Positions 47,283 to 56,023 of a stretch of 64,000 nucleotides of DNA are shown one piece after another (the first letter of the stretch is position 1; every line of letters begins with the position of its first letter). The translations under genes and the position numbers were made by a program. Below the pieces are notes generated by a model, which was not told where the DNA came from, ran no database searches, and saw nothing but the letters and a program-made list of their open reading frames with translations. This DNA comes from Lutibacter sp. HS1-25 (lineage in GTDB: Bacteria; Bacteroidota; Bacteroidia; Flavobacteriales; Flavobacteriaceae): contig NZ_RHLN01000007.1 in NCBI RefSeq assembly GCF_004121075.1, forward strand, positions 31,860-95,859, given 5' to 3'.

Positions 47283-48938
47283 CTAATTATTAAAGTCGCA
47301 ACAGTTTAAACTAGCTCCACCAAAATCTATTGGTACGGTATAAAACTCTTTTTTCCAAGTTTCAATATTGAGAGGTACCAATTTACTCTCTGTTACTGTT
47401 TCAAAACGGATCGGTTGACCTGGATTAACAGATTCGGGCATGACTTTAGAATCTTTTAGTACAATAACACCGTTAACTAGTACATAAGGAATACCTGTAG
47501 ATGGTGTAGTACCTTTTTCGTAGGTTGCATTGTCTTTTACTTTTTCAGCACTAAAAATGGTAATATCTGCCACCATGCCTTCCTGCATACGACCACGTAT
47601 TTGCATAGCTTTTAAACCCATGTCACCTAATGGCTTTGCATAATTGTAAGATGTCATTGAAACTAGTTGCATTAAAGGAATATCATTGTCCTGACCTAAG
47701 CGCAGTGTTTTAGCAAATGCAGCACAAGATCGAGGGTGTACATTTGGTAATTCTTCATATGGCGTATTTCTAGTTAGACCCGCAAATGGTATTAATGGCA
47801 TTCCATCACTTCCTATGGCTACCCCTGGCATTTTTAGCCAGTCAACAATGGCTTCCTCAGGCATTTTGTAAACCAAAACCGCTCTGGTAGGTTCTTTTTT
47901 CAACATTTCTTCACGACTTTCCTGGGTGTACCATTCTCCTGTAGCCACATCTTTTACGGTTTCTTCGTATTTGTTACCTAATGTTTTTACCCAAACTTCT
48001 GGTTCAAGAAAAACCGCGTTTAAAGCAGTAGAACCCGCAGCGTAAGGGTATATTTCACCCCATACATTGTAATCTCGTTCACGCATTTTAACCAACAACT
48101 CATGTACTAAATTATATCCCGGGTTATTAAAATGTATCGCAATAGCAGGAGCGCCCAATGCAGCAGCATTGGATAACATTTCCTGTATACCATTTACCTC
48201 GGCAACGTCGTTTCCTGGAGTACCTCTAAAATGCATACCTATTTGACGACCATAGGCACCTGCTAATTTTTGTAATTCATAAATTTCACGAGCAGACACA
48301 CCTTCACGCATGTATCCTACAGTAGAACCAATTCCGATACCTCCCAGACGTAAACCTTCATCCATTTGTGCTAAGATTTCGTTTCCTTGTTCTAAATTTG
48401 GTCTAGTTTTAGACCAACCATCTTTCATACGGGTTTTTAAAGCATCCATTGTATAAAAGTATTCCCAATCATTGAAACCATCTAAAACAGCTGCTCGAGC
48501 TAATTCATGGGCAACCGCAACTCCATAATTTAAAGGTGCTTTTCCTTCACGTAGTTTATACCATTCATTTATTTTGGGTCCGTATGCTCCAACTTCTAAA
48601 TCCAATACAGTAGTACGACCATCACGAAGCATTAGGTTGTACATATAAGGCTCAATACAATGTTGATGACCATCTATAAATCCTGGAGCAACCACATGTC
48701 CTTCTGCATTGATGGTTTCCTTACCTTTAATGTCACTTTCTGTAATAATAGCTATTTTACCATCTTTGACTCCTACATTTCTAATGCCGTCAAAATTGGT
48801 TTCTGGATCCATAACACGACCATTTAAAATAACTACGTCAAATTCCTGATTTGAATCTGCTCCTTTTTTAGTTGCTGTTTCTTTACAACTGCTAAAAATA
48901 AGTGCAATTGCAAAAAGTGTTAAAATTGTTTTTTTCAT
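47283..48938 (-). CDS. D-aminoacylase-like lipoprotein (copy 1)
   Basis: A 551-aa amidohydrolase anchored as a lipoprotein (signal ALIFSSC). Motifs: APGFIDGHQHCIEPY (HxH), LDLEVGAYG (bridging acid), IGMHFRGT and PAIAIHFNNPG (His ligands), GEIYPYAAGS, and IGSDGMPL (Asp). The C-terminal beta sandwich contains QEGMVADITIFSAEKV. It should act in the periplasm, removing N-acyl groups from D-amino acids or cutting similar amide bonds. Its first 61 or so codons after the signal are almost identical in DNA to those of the next gene. A terminator (49047-49096) isolates it from that gene. Confidence 0.86.
   Translation of the reverse strand: MKKTILTLFAIALIFSSCKETATKKGADSNQEFDVVILNGRVMDPETNFDGIRNVGVKDGKIAIITESDIKGKETINAEGHVVAPGFIDGHQHCIEPYMYNLMLRDGRTTVLDLEVGAYGPKINEWYKLREGKAPLNYGVAVAHELARAAVLDGFNDWEYFYTMDALKTRMKDGWSKTRPNLEQGNEILAQMDEGLRLGGIGIGSTVGYMREGVSAREIYELQKLAGAYGRQIGMHFRGTPGNDVAEVNGIQEMLSNAAALGAPAIAIHFNNPGYNLVHELLVKMRERDYNVWGEIYPYAAGSTALNAVFLEPEVWVKTLGNKYEETVKDVATGEWYTQESREEMLKKEPTRAVLVYKMPEEAIVDWLKMPGVAIGSDGMPLIPFAGLTRNTPYEELPNVHPRSCAAFAKTLRLGQDNDIPLMQLVSMTSYNYAKPLGDMGLKAMQIRGRMQEGMVADITIFSAEKVKDNATYEKGTTPSTGIPYVLVNGVIVLKDSKVMPESVNPGQPIRFETVTESKLVPLNIETWKKEFYTVPIDFGGASLNCCDFNN
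48688..48870 (-). repeat. 183-bp near-identical tract, partner of 50500-50682
   Basis: This segment encodes the N-terminal beta domain of D-aminoacylase-like copy 1 and differs from 50500-50682 at only three positions by direct comparison. The flanking coding DNA of the two genes is far more diverged. Confidence 0.85.
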
Positions 48939-49046
48939 ATGTTGATATTTATTGTTTTTTTATCGGTCATATGTAATTCGCATATCATCATTGGTGTTTG
49001 CATCGCATTTTCGTTATGCTCATTTCATATACAATTGCTTTAAATT

Positions 49047-49096
49047 TTAAAAAAAAGGGACTGATTTATCTAATTGAAAAACAGACCCTTTTTTAT
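49047..49096 (-). terminator. Rho-independent terminator
   Basis: On the minus strand GGGTCTG (49082-49088) pairs with CAGTCCC (49057-49063), one T-T mismatch inside, followed by eight T. It lies directly after the stop of the D-aminoacylase-like gene at 49101-50753 and separates that transcript from the next. Confidence 0.75.
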
Positions 49097-49100
49097 TTTT

Positions 49101-50753
49101 TTAAGACTGATTTGGATCAAACACTCTTGGTTCAATCTCTATTTCATCTAATTTTCCTTTTTCTTGAACAGGGAAACGAATTGGTTTACCCGGGAAAACT
49201 TTTAGTACTTCAGAGTCTTTTACTACTATAACTCCATTTACCAATACATAAGGAATACCTGTAGATGGAATAGCTCCCATTCCTGGTTGATAAGTAGAAT
49301 TATCTCTAACTGTTTCAGCGGAGAAAACTACAATATCAGCATCCATACCTTCTTGCATACGTCCTTTTGTTTTAAACTGAGTAATACCTGCCAATTCATC
49401 AAAATACTTGGCATGTAAATAGCTCATTTTAGAGATGGCTTCCATCAAAGGCATCATATTTTCTTCACGTACCATACGCAATACCTTGGCACGCGTACCT
49501 GCACTACGTGGATGAACGGACTTCCCTTCGTAAGGTGAATCCCAAGGGTAGTATTCAAGGTTTTCATCCTGAATAGCCATACCGTCAGACACAATCACTA
49601 CTCCTGGTTGTGCCATCCATTTAACGATGTCTTCCTCTGGGTTGATGTAAATTAAAACGGCTCTTCCTGGATCATTTTTACGAACGTCCTCATACATTGC
49701 TTTGTCCCAACGGGTGCCATCTAAGTTTGCAACGTCAGAATACGTAATTCCCATTTGAGCCATACCTGCTTCTGTAATAACATCTGTAGAAGCAATGGTA
49801 GAACCAGCTACATAAGGATACACCTCACCCCATACCTTGGCGCCTCTTTTTTCTCTAGCATCATTAACCATTGGAATGGTGTATTCCCAGTCCATATTAC
49901 TGTTTAGGTGTGAAGCCATGAAAGGCGCATCTAAAACCATCGCATTTGCCAGCATTTCCTGAATACCCAACTGCCCCTCGGTAGGAGGTCTTACTCCCGC
50001 AAAGCGCACATGTCCATTTGTAACACGTCCATATTTTGCCGCCAATTCTTGGTATTTATATAGTTCGTATTGCGTAACACCTGTGGTCATATAACCAACT
50101 GGTACACCCACACCCAAAGCTCCTTGGCGAAGACCTTCGTCTACCAAACTCATAATCTTGGTCATTTCCTCTTTATTAGGCAAGGTTGCAGTCCAGCCTG
50201 GCTTGCGCCCTTCTTTCTGAGCCTTTACAGCGGCTGCTCCCACTGCATGAGCAAACAACCCTCCCATATCATTAGCCTGAGCTGCTATTTCAGGACCGTC
50301 AAGGACGGATAAACGTGCAATAAGCGAGAGCGCTACTGTACCATAGTTACTTTGGGTTTTCCCCTCTGCATCATCATACCATTTAGCGATATCTCCAGCT
50401 CCTGCTTCAAAATCCATCATGGTTGTTAAACCATCACGTAAATTAACCTTACGACTGAAAGGATCTGTAGCATGTTGGTGTCCTTCAATAAAACCAGGTG
50501 CAACCACGTGTCCTTCTGCATTGATGGTTTCCTTACCTTTAATGTCACTTTCTGTAATAATAGCTATTTTACCATCTTTGACTCCTACATTTCTAATGCC
50601 GTCAAAATTGGTTTCTGGATCCATAACACGACCATTTAAAATAACTATGTCAAATTCCTGATTTGGATCTGCTCCTTTTTTAGTAGTTTCTGTTTCCTTA
50701 CAACTGCTAAAAAGAAGTGCAATTGCAAACAGTGATATGATTGTTTTTTTCAT
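49101..50753 (-). CDS. D-aminoacylase-like lipoprotein (copy 2)
   Basis: A 550-aa paralog with lipoprotein signal ALLFSSC. Metal motifs: APGFIEGHQHATDPFS, MDFEAGAGD, VTNGHVRFAGVRP, PFMASHLNSNMDW, GEVYPYVAGS and IVSDGMAI. The C-terminal sandwich has QEGMDADIVVFSAETV. It follows the third paralog by 26 bp and ends at a strong terminator, so those two form one transcript. Divergence from copy 1 outside the N-terminal tract suggests a different acyl or side-chain preference. Confidence 0.86.
   Translation of the reverse strand: MKKTIISLFAIALLFSSCKETETTKKGADPNQEFDIVILNGRVMDPETNFDGIRNVGVKDGKIAIITESDIKGKETINAEGHVVAPGFIEGHQHATDPFSRKVNLRDGLTTMMDFEAGAGDIAKWYDDAEGKTQSNYGTVALSLIARLSVLDGPEIAAQANDMGGLFAHAVGAAAVKAQKEGRKPGWTATLPNKEEMTKIMSLVDEGLRQGALGVGVPVGYMTTGVTQYELYKYQELAAKYGRVTNGHVRFAGVRPPTEGQLGIQEMLANAMVLDAPFMASHLNSNMDWEYTIPMVNDAREKRGAKVWGEVYPYVAGSTIASTDVITEAGMAQMGITYSDVANLDGTRWDKAMYEDVRKNDPGRAVLIYINPEEDIVKWMAQPGVVIVSDGMAIQDENLEYYPWDSPYEGKSVHPRSAGTRAKVLRMVREENMMPLMEAISKMSYLHAKYFDELAGITQFKTKGRMQEGMDADIVVFSAETVRDNSTYQPGMGAIPSTGIPYVLVNGVIVVKDSEVLKVFPGKPIRFPVQEKGKLDEIEIEPRVFDPNQS
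50500..50682 (-). repeat. 183-bp near-identical tract, partner of 48688-48870
   Basis: Counterpart in D-aminoacylase-like copy 2. Both copies keep the reading frame and have equal length, as expected from recent gene conversion or replacement of the 5' module. Confidence 0.85.
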
Positions 50754-50779
50754 ACTGCTTGAATTTAAATTACTATTAT

Positions 50780-52471
50780 TTATTTTTTTGGTAAAGGTTT
50801 ACCTGCACCAGAATCATCGTCTAAATGAATTTCAATAAGTTCAGGATTTAAACCAATCGTATGCTCATTCAACCACTTATTTTGCTCAATTGGCACAAAT
50901 CTACCTTTAGCTTCCACTGGGAAACGAATTTCTTTTCCTGGTTTTACAGTAAGTACTTCATTGTTTTTTACAACAGTAACACCATTTACAATTACATATG
51001 GAATACCTGTAGTTGGGATACCGTGCTGCCCTACTTTAAATCCAGAATTATCGGTGATTGTTTTTGGGTCAAAAATAGTGATATCAGCAATTTTACCTAT
51101 TTGAATTCTACCACGTTGTTTCATAGCTTCAAGCCCTGTATCCCCTAAATGTTTGGCTGGCCAGTAACTAGCTTGCGCTATTGTAAACATCAATGGTACA
51201 CCTTGTTCACGAGCCATTCTAAAAACAGCACCACGAGATCCAGAGGTACGAGGGTGACCACGGTATTCTGACCAATCAGCATCCCAAGGTAGTAGTTTAC
51301 CATCTTCACCAACTCCTGCCATTGCATCACTTGCAATAGTCATGTGAGGAATAGATAACCAATAATTCATCCATGCTTTTCTGTAAGGAAATTCAACCAC
51401 AACAGACCTTCCTGGTTCTTTTTTCATTAGTGCAGCATAAGTTTCGTTGGTAAGGTATGCATCGTCTATAGGGTCGTAGATGGTTTCTTCGTATTTGTAA
51501 CCACGTTTTTCTACCCATTCAGAAGGGCTCAAGAAAGCAGCCGTGATCGCTGTTGACCCAGCGGCATAAGGATAATATTCTGACCACATATTCAACCCTT
51601 TTTCTCTTGCCATTTGCAATTTTTCTTCAATTTCCCACCAGCCATAATCATTGTTGTGAGCGATAAGCAATGGTGCATTCAACAACATCGAATTCGTGAA
51701 CATTTCATCAAAAGCTATTGGAGCTTCAGTTGGCGTTTCTGATAAAAGATGGTATCTTGTATGAACAGAAGTCATACGGCCATAATTTGCACCCATCCTT
51801 TGACCTTCAAAAAGCTCATAACTAGTGATACCTTTAGCCATATAGGCAATCGGCGCAGCAATACCAATGGCACCTTGTCGTAAATCTTCATCCATTAAAG
51901 CCATTACTTTATTCATTTGCTCAACTGTAGATGGTGTTTCTGCCCAACCTTGCACACCATCTGTCAAAGCCTTAGCAGCATAAATACCAATAACAGAATA
52001 ATCAACTGGTGCACTAAGTTCAGCATCAGGATCATGAACAGCCATTCTATTAAATAACAAACTAGCATTTGTACCGTAGTTTACTTGCCAGCCCGTTTTT
52101 GCTTTTTCTGCGTACCATTCTTTTACATTGAATGAACCTGCTTCAAGATCCATACCTGTAGTTACGCCATCTCTTAATGCCATTTTACTAGCAAAAACAT
52201 CGGTTGCATGATAGTGTGTATCGATAAAACCAGGTGCAACCACATGCCCTTTTGCATCAATGGTTTCTTTACCTTTTATTGGAGATTTTGTAATTGCCAC
52301 TATTTTCCCATCCTTAACACCTACATTTGAGATATCATCAAACATAGTTTCAGGATCCATTACCCGGCCATTTAAAATGACCAGATCATAGCTGTCATTT
52401 GAAGTTGTTTTCTTTTGACCGTATGAAAACGATACCAAGAAAATAAAAAGAAAAGTTAAACTTTTTTTCAT
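50780..52471 (-). CDS. Secreted D-aminoacylase-like amidohydrolase (copy 3)
   Basis: A 563-aa paralog with an SPI-type signal (LTFLFIFLVSFSYGQ), so soluble in the periplasm or secreted rather than lipid-anchored. Metal motifs: APGFIDTHYHATDVFAS, MDLEAGSFN, MTSVHTRYHLL, PLLIAHNNDYGWW, EYYPYAAGS and IASDAMAG. The C-terminal sandwich includes QIGKIADITIFDPKTI. It is first in a two-gene transcript with copy 2. No T9SS domain is present. Confidence 0.87.
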   Translation of the reverse strand: MKKSLTFLFIFLVSFSYGQKKTTSNDSYDLVILNGRVMDPETMFDDISNVGVKDGKIVAITKSPIKGKETIDAKGHVVAPGFIDTHYHATDVFASKMALRDGVTTGMDLEAGSFNVKEWYAEKAKTGWQVNYGTNASLLFNRMAVHDPDAELSAPVDYSVIGIYAAKALTDGVQGWAETPSTVEQMNKVMALMDEDLRQGAIGIAAPIAYMAKGITSYELFEGQRMGANYGRMTSVHTRYHLLSETPTEAPIAFDEMFTNSMLLNAPLLIAHNNDYGWWEIEEKLQMAREKGLNMWSEYYPYAAGSTAITAAFLSPSEWVEKRGYKYEETIYDPIDDAYLTNETYAALMKKEPGRSVVVEFPYRKAWMNYWLSIPHMTIASDAMAGVGEDGKLLPWDADWSEYRGHPRTSGSRGAVFRMAREQGVPLMFTIAQASYWPAKHLGDTGLEAMKQRGRIQIGKIADITIFDPKTITDNSGFKVGQHGIPTTGIPYVIVNGVTVVKNNEVLTVKPGKEIRFPVEAKGRFVPIEQNKWLNEHTIGLNPELIEIHLDDDSGAGKPLPKK

Positions 52472-52744
52472 AATTTAAGTATTAAGTTAATATAATTTTC
52501 GTGTTTCACAATAAGTGATTTTTTATTAAATATTTATATGTTATAATATTATTTTAAAGTTAATTAATCTAATACTAAAAATATGTTTAAATATATAAAA
52601 AAAAAGTTAAACAAAAAAATATGTTTATCCAACAATTTAATTTTTGTTAAACCCCATATGATTTATGTAGTTTTAAAAGATTCGCAATTTTATTTTTTCA
52701 AACAATCTATCAAAGGTAAAAAAAAACGCGACATTTGGTATAGT

Positions 52745-52892
52745 ACTAAAGTATTAAAATAGCTTTATTAAAAAAAAAAACAACTTCATTTCTAAGTTTA
52801 TTAAGCATCGAGGTACGATTAGAAACAGCTAACTTTCGAAAAATATGGGTCAAGTGACTTTTTACTGTTGACATTGAAGTGTTAGATAATTA
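52745..52892 (-). pseudogene. Remnant of a LuxR-type HTH domain
   Basis: One minus-strand frame reads LSNTSMSTVKSHLTHIFRKL followed by AVSNRTSMLNKLRNEV, a typical C-terminal LuxR helix-turn-helix. It is cut off upstream by an in-frame TAA, with no receiver domain left. It probably once belonged to a regulator of this island. Confidence 0.7.
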
Positions 52893-53002
52893 TAAAAAGT
52901 ATTGTTGAAACGGAAGGTATTTTTCAATTTTTTATTCAACAAAACTAATTAAAAAAAAATCATGCTAGCTATTTAAAGATAACATGATTGTACAATTTTT
53001 TT

Positions 53003-53175
53003 TTACTTTATTGTATTTTTATAGACTTTCCCGTCCTTCATAATTAACTGAATGTTAATTTCTGAATCATGAAAAATCGTTAGGACTTTTGTAGATAGCC
53101 TTTTACAAGAAATATGTCTACTTAAGCATCTGTTTCAATAAGCCCTATTTTTTTGGATACAGAATACTTAAGTCA
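53003..53175 (-). pseudogene. Remnant of an amidohydrolase C-terminus
   Basis: Minus-strand frames read LYPKKIGLIETDA-stop-VDIFLVKG, then after a frameshift LIMKDGKVYKNTIK and a stop. These align with YPGKIGVIQEGALADVILVDG...VIMKDGVIYKNTLK of the amidohydrolase at 45900-47228. At least two in-frame stops and one frameshift make it a pseudogene. Confidence 0.8.
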
Positions 53176-53210
53176 CTTAAATATAAGATTTCAGTATTTA
53201 CAGAAGTTGC

Positions 53211-53345
53211 TTATTTCAAAATCTCAGGAGCTGTCTCCCATTTTAATCTTTTGCTTAGTTCAAAGGATTTCCCTTTTTTCAGCTCCGCATTATCCACAAA
53301 ATCATTCCCAACCGTAATGGAGTACCTAATAAATTTTGCGAACAT
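53211..53345 (-). pseudogene. Orphan 44-codon frame, possible gene remnant
   Basis: ATG at 53345 to TAA at 53211 encodes MFAKFIRYSITVGNDFVDNA and a charged tail ending in KWETAPEILK. The composition looks coding and C-terminal-like, but I do not recognise the family. Among other remnants it is more likely a leftover than a small gene. Confidence 0.35.
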
Positions 53346-53424
53346 GTTTCATAAGCTAAAAATAAGATTATTTCTTAACTTTCTATGATGGCTAAGTTCG
53401 CATATCCACACCAAGTTATATACA

Positions 53425-53456
53425 TAAAAAAACTGCGAAGCTAGCTTCGCAGTTTT
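53425..53456 (-). terminator. Strong rho-independent terminator
   Basis: A perfect 28-bp palindrome (53429-53456, arms built around CTGCGAAG/CTTCGCAG) is followed on the minus strand by seven T. It lies 50 bp after the stop of the amidohydrolase at 53507-54907. Confidence 0.85.
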
Positions 53457-53506
53457 CTGATTATATTTGTAATATATATCTGTCAACCTATTTTAGATTG
53501 TCTTAC

Positions 53507-54907
53507 TTACAAAGTATTCTTATATACTTTTCCATCTTTCATGACAAGCTTCATTGCTGGAATATCATCACCAGCACGTCCAGGTGCATCAAACCATTTT
53601 TCATTAGCGCCAATAAGTGTTAAGTCTTCTAATGGATTTCCATCTATAATAAGAATATCTGCATAGGCTCCCGCTTTCACTACGCCTAAACTACCTTCAA
53701 AATAAGGGTCTATAACATCTCCTGCAAGTTTTACGATTTCACCATTTACAGAAGTCAGTGATTTTAATGTAAATAAATTACCAAATAACTGTCCACTTAA
53801 ATAAATAGAATAGTCAGCTTGCGTTATACCGTTTTGAAGATCGCCAATCGCATCTGTATTGAATCCCATTTTTGGTTTAAATTTCTTTACGTTTTCAACA
53901 AAATCTTTGGCTGCTATTTTCGCAGACTCATATTTTTTCTTAGACATTGCACTTGTGCGTATATAATCCAGTTGATCAATTAGAGGAGAGAAAGACGTCA
54001 CGTTTGTAGTCATATATGCTCCCTTTTCTACCATTTTTTTCGCAACCTCTTCATCAAACATTAAGCAATGCTCTATAGTCTTTACGCCATTGTCTAAGCA
54101 TCTCATAATTGCTGTCTTACCGTACGCATGAGACTGAACATAAGAGCCATAAGACTCTGCTACTTCAACAGCAGCTTGTATGTCTTCTACAGAGAACGCA
54201 TTTAATTGCCAAGGGTCAAATTGTGAAGCAATTCCACCACTAGACATGATTTTAATTTGAGTTGCTCCTTGCATAAAGTTTTGGCGAGCTGCTGTTTTAA
54301 TCGCTTCCGGACTATCAGCCGTAAAACTCATGGCATTGCGAGCTGCTGAAGAATGCGCACCAAACATAGTTTCGTTAGGAGTTGTATAATTTCTAAAATC
54401 TGCGTGAGAACCAGATGGGCCAATTAAAGCACCAGAAGGATAAAGTCTTGGGCCATTTACCATACCTGCATCTATACATTTCTTTAGTCCAGAACCCATT
54501 CCTCCTGCATCTCTCCAGGTAGTAAATCCTGACATTAAAGCAGCTTCAGCTTTTACCGCTGCTCTAATTGCTAATTCATCATAGCCTTTATTATTTTCAA
54601 TATCCGCTAGCGTAAGACCATTCAAGTATAAATGGCCGTGCCCCTCAATTAAGCCAGGCATTACGGTACCACCCTTACCGTCAATTACAATTGCACCTGC
54701 AGGTGCTGTAATTCCATTTTTAACCTCTTTAATTAGGTTGTTTTCAATTAAAACATCTGCTTTTACAAGCTTATCACTTGTTCCATCCCAAACATTTACA
54801 TTGGTGATTAATTTGTAATTGGGTGCTTTTTTTTCTTGTGCAAATACATTGGCATTTAGCAATACCAATGCAACAATAAGACCGAGTACCGATTTCATTC
54901 TTTTCAT
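53507..54907 (-). CDS. Secreted imidazolonepropionase/prolidase-like amidohydrolase (copy 2)
   Basis: A 466-aa hydrolase with a Sec signal (ALVLLNANVFAQ). Motifs: PGLIEGHGHLYLNG (HxH), Lys in ATQIKIMSSGGIASQFDPW, SYVQSHAYG and IEHCLMFDEE (His), GFNTDAIGD (Asp). The C-terminus has VVKAGAYADILIIDGNPLEDLTLIG and ends MKDGKVYKNTL. It is closely related in plan to the gene at 45900-47228 but clearly diverged. It stands alone, with a terminator behind it and a possible TATATTTG -7 box at 55029-55036 about 120 bp upstream. Confidence 0.87.
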   Translation of the reverse strand: MKRMKSVLGLIVALVLLNANVFAQEKKAPNYKLITNVNVWDGTSDKLVKADVLIENNLIKEVKNGITAPAGAIVIDGKGGTVMPGLIEGHGHLYLNGLTLADIENNKGYDELAIRAAVKAEAALMSGFTTWRDAGGMGSGLKKCIDAGMVNGPRLYPSGALIGPSGSHADFRNYTTPNETMFGAHSSAARNAMSFTADSPEAIKTAARQNFMQGATQIKIMSSGGIASQFDPWQLNAFSVEDIQAAVEVAESYGSYVQSHAYGKTAIMRCLDNGVKTIEHCLMFDEEVAKKMVEKGAYMTTNVTSFSPLIDQLDYIRTSAMSKKKYESAKIAAKDFVENVKKFKPKMGFNTDAIGDLQNGITQADYSIYLSGQLFGNLFTLKSLTSVNGEIVKLAGDVIDPYFEGSLGVVKAGAYADILIIDGNPLEDLTLIGANEKWFDAPGRAGDDIPAMKLVMKDGKVYKNTL

Positions 54908-55192
54908 AATAAATTTGTGTTTTTTGTAATAAAAGTTAAAAATAATTTAGATTTAAAAGCTTCGTCCTTTTCATAGCATATAACGTCTATAACTAAACGC
55001 AATGGCAGTTTTAAGTACCAAACTCTAACAAATATACAATTATTTATAATTTGGGAAAAAAAAATTAAAAAAAAATTGGAAAAAAAAAGGAGCCCCGCCA
55101 TTTTGCAAAAATTGGTAGCGTCCAACTTTGTGTGTATGCGTCATCTCAACTTATAAGATTTGAAGCGTTTAATTTTGTTAAAAATTAAAGTC
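54908..55192. other. Non-coding gap with candidate promoter
   Basis: A minus-strand TATATTTG (55029-55036) could be the -7 box of the amidohydrolase gene; no TTG at the -33 distance was found. An A-rich stretch follows. No gene was recognised. Confidence 0.3.
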
Positions 55193-55233
55193 ATAAAAAA
55201 AAAGAAAGACGATAGTTGATACCGCTTTCTTTT
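55193..55233 (-). terminator. Rho-independent terminator after the DUF3299 gene
   Basis: On the minus strand AAAGAAAG near 55225-55233 pairs with CTTTCTTT at 55201-55208 through a slightly imperfect stem, and a run of nine T follows. It ends the ABC transporter/DUF3299 transcript. Confidence 0.7.
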
Positions 55234-55330
55234 AAATTATTTTATTGGACACTAATGATTAAAAGTATAATTTATACCGCAACTGAAATTAACGGATGCG
55301 CATCCAGTAGTGAATCCTTGCTTGTCCTAT

Positions 55331-55990
55331 TTACTTATCGTTGTAGTTCCAGATTTTTTTTGCAGACATTGAATATCCCATATTTATATTGTCAATACCA
55401 TCTGCCAAAAAAAGCTCTTTCGTTAAACTTTTTGTTGACAGCGTACCTTCAACCCAAACCGGAGCAAAGCGGGAAGTTGTTTTGAAGCCTTCGTCAAATT
55501 TTATATAAACAATTTGATTTGGCGGTGGAGGTGGTGTGTGAATACAAGCCCCTACCCAAGGCACTAAAAGAAATTCAAATGCATTTTTTCCATCAAAGTC
55601 CAGCGGCAATAAATAACCTGACATTCTAATGTTTAATCCGTTTAATGATTCTACCACTGTTTCCGCTTTCTTTTTTCGAAGCTCCATAATAGCTGTACGC
55701 TGGGCAATCAAGTACTCAATATCAACTCCTTCAGCTGTGAGTTTTTTTTCTTTTTCTTGAACTTTTTTCAGAATTTCAGCGTTCACGCTTCCTGGTTTTC
55801 TTTCTTGAAGCATCCGTATTCTCGCTATATAACTTGTTTCATCAATTTGTTCCTCTGTCAATTTTTCAAAAGGATCATCAAATTTAACTTCATCCGAAAT
55901 TAGATCATCCCAATGAATTACTTTTACCTCTTGGGCAAAAATACTAGTAAAAACAGTTAAAAATAGAAAAGTAAAAATTAATTTGCGCAT
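55331..55990 (-). CDS. DUF3299 secreted protein of an ABC transporter operon
   Basis: A 219-aa exported protein (signal FTFLFLTVFTSIFAQ). A central helical region (residues about 45-110) is followed by the DUF3299 core: LNGLNIRMSGYLLPLDFDGK and FLLVPWVGACIHTPPPPPNQ, whose Cys-x-His and proline run are characteristic. VWVEGTLSTKS follows. Its biochemical role is unknown. It lies 33 bp after an FtsX-type permease, and DUF3299 proteins recur beside such permease/ATPase pairs, so a joint envelope transport or metal-related role is plausible. Confidence 0.82.
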   Translation of the reverse strand: MRKLIFTFLFLTVFTSIFAQEVKVIHWDDLISDEVKFDDPFEKLTEEQIDETSYIARIRMLQERKPGSVNAEILKKVQEKEKKLTAEGVDIEYLIAQRTAIMELRKKKAETVVESLNGLNIRMSGYLLPLDFDGKNAFEFLLVPWVGACIHTPPPPPNQIVYIKFDEGFKTTSRFAPVWVEGTLSTKSLTKELFLADGIDNINMGYSMSAKKIWNYNDK

Positions 55991-56023
55991 ATTTTTTTTA
56001 TTTAGTTATTGTATGAAATTAAG

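Larger units (their letters stand above)
52472..53506. other. 1-kb gap filled with gene remnants
   Basis: No intact gene. From left to right it holds an AT-rich promoter region for the D-aminoacylase copy 3 transcript, a LuxR HTH remnant (52745-52892), an amidohydrolase C-terminal remnant (53003-53175), a 44-codon orphan frame (53211-53345) and a terminator (53425-53456). Confidence 0.6.

Noticed and set aside
54904..55125. A 73-codon minus-strand frame upstream of the amidohydrolase
   Set aside because: Low-complexity A/T-driven composition, no start context and no family pattern; it looks like an accidental frame in the leader region.
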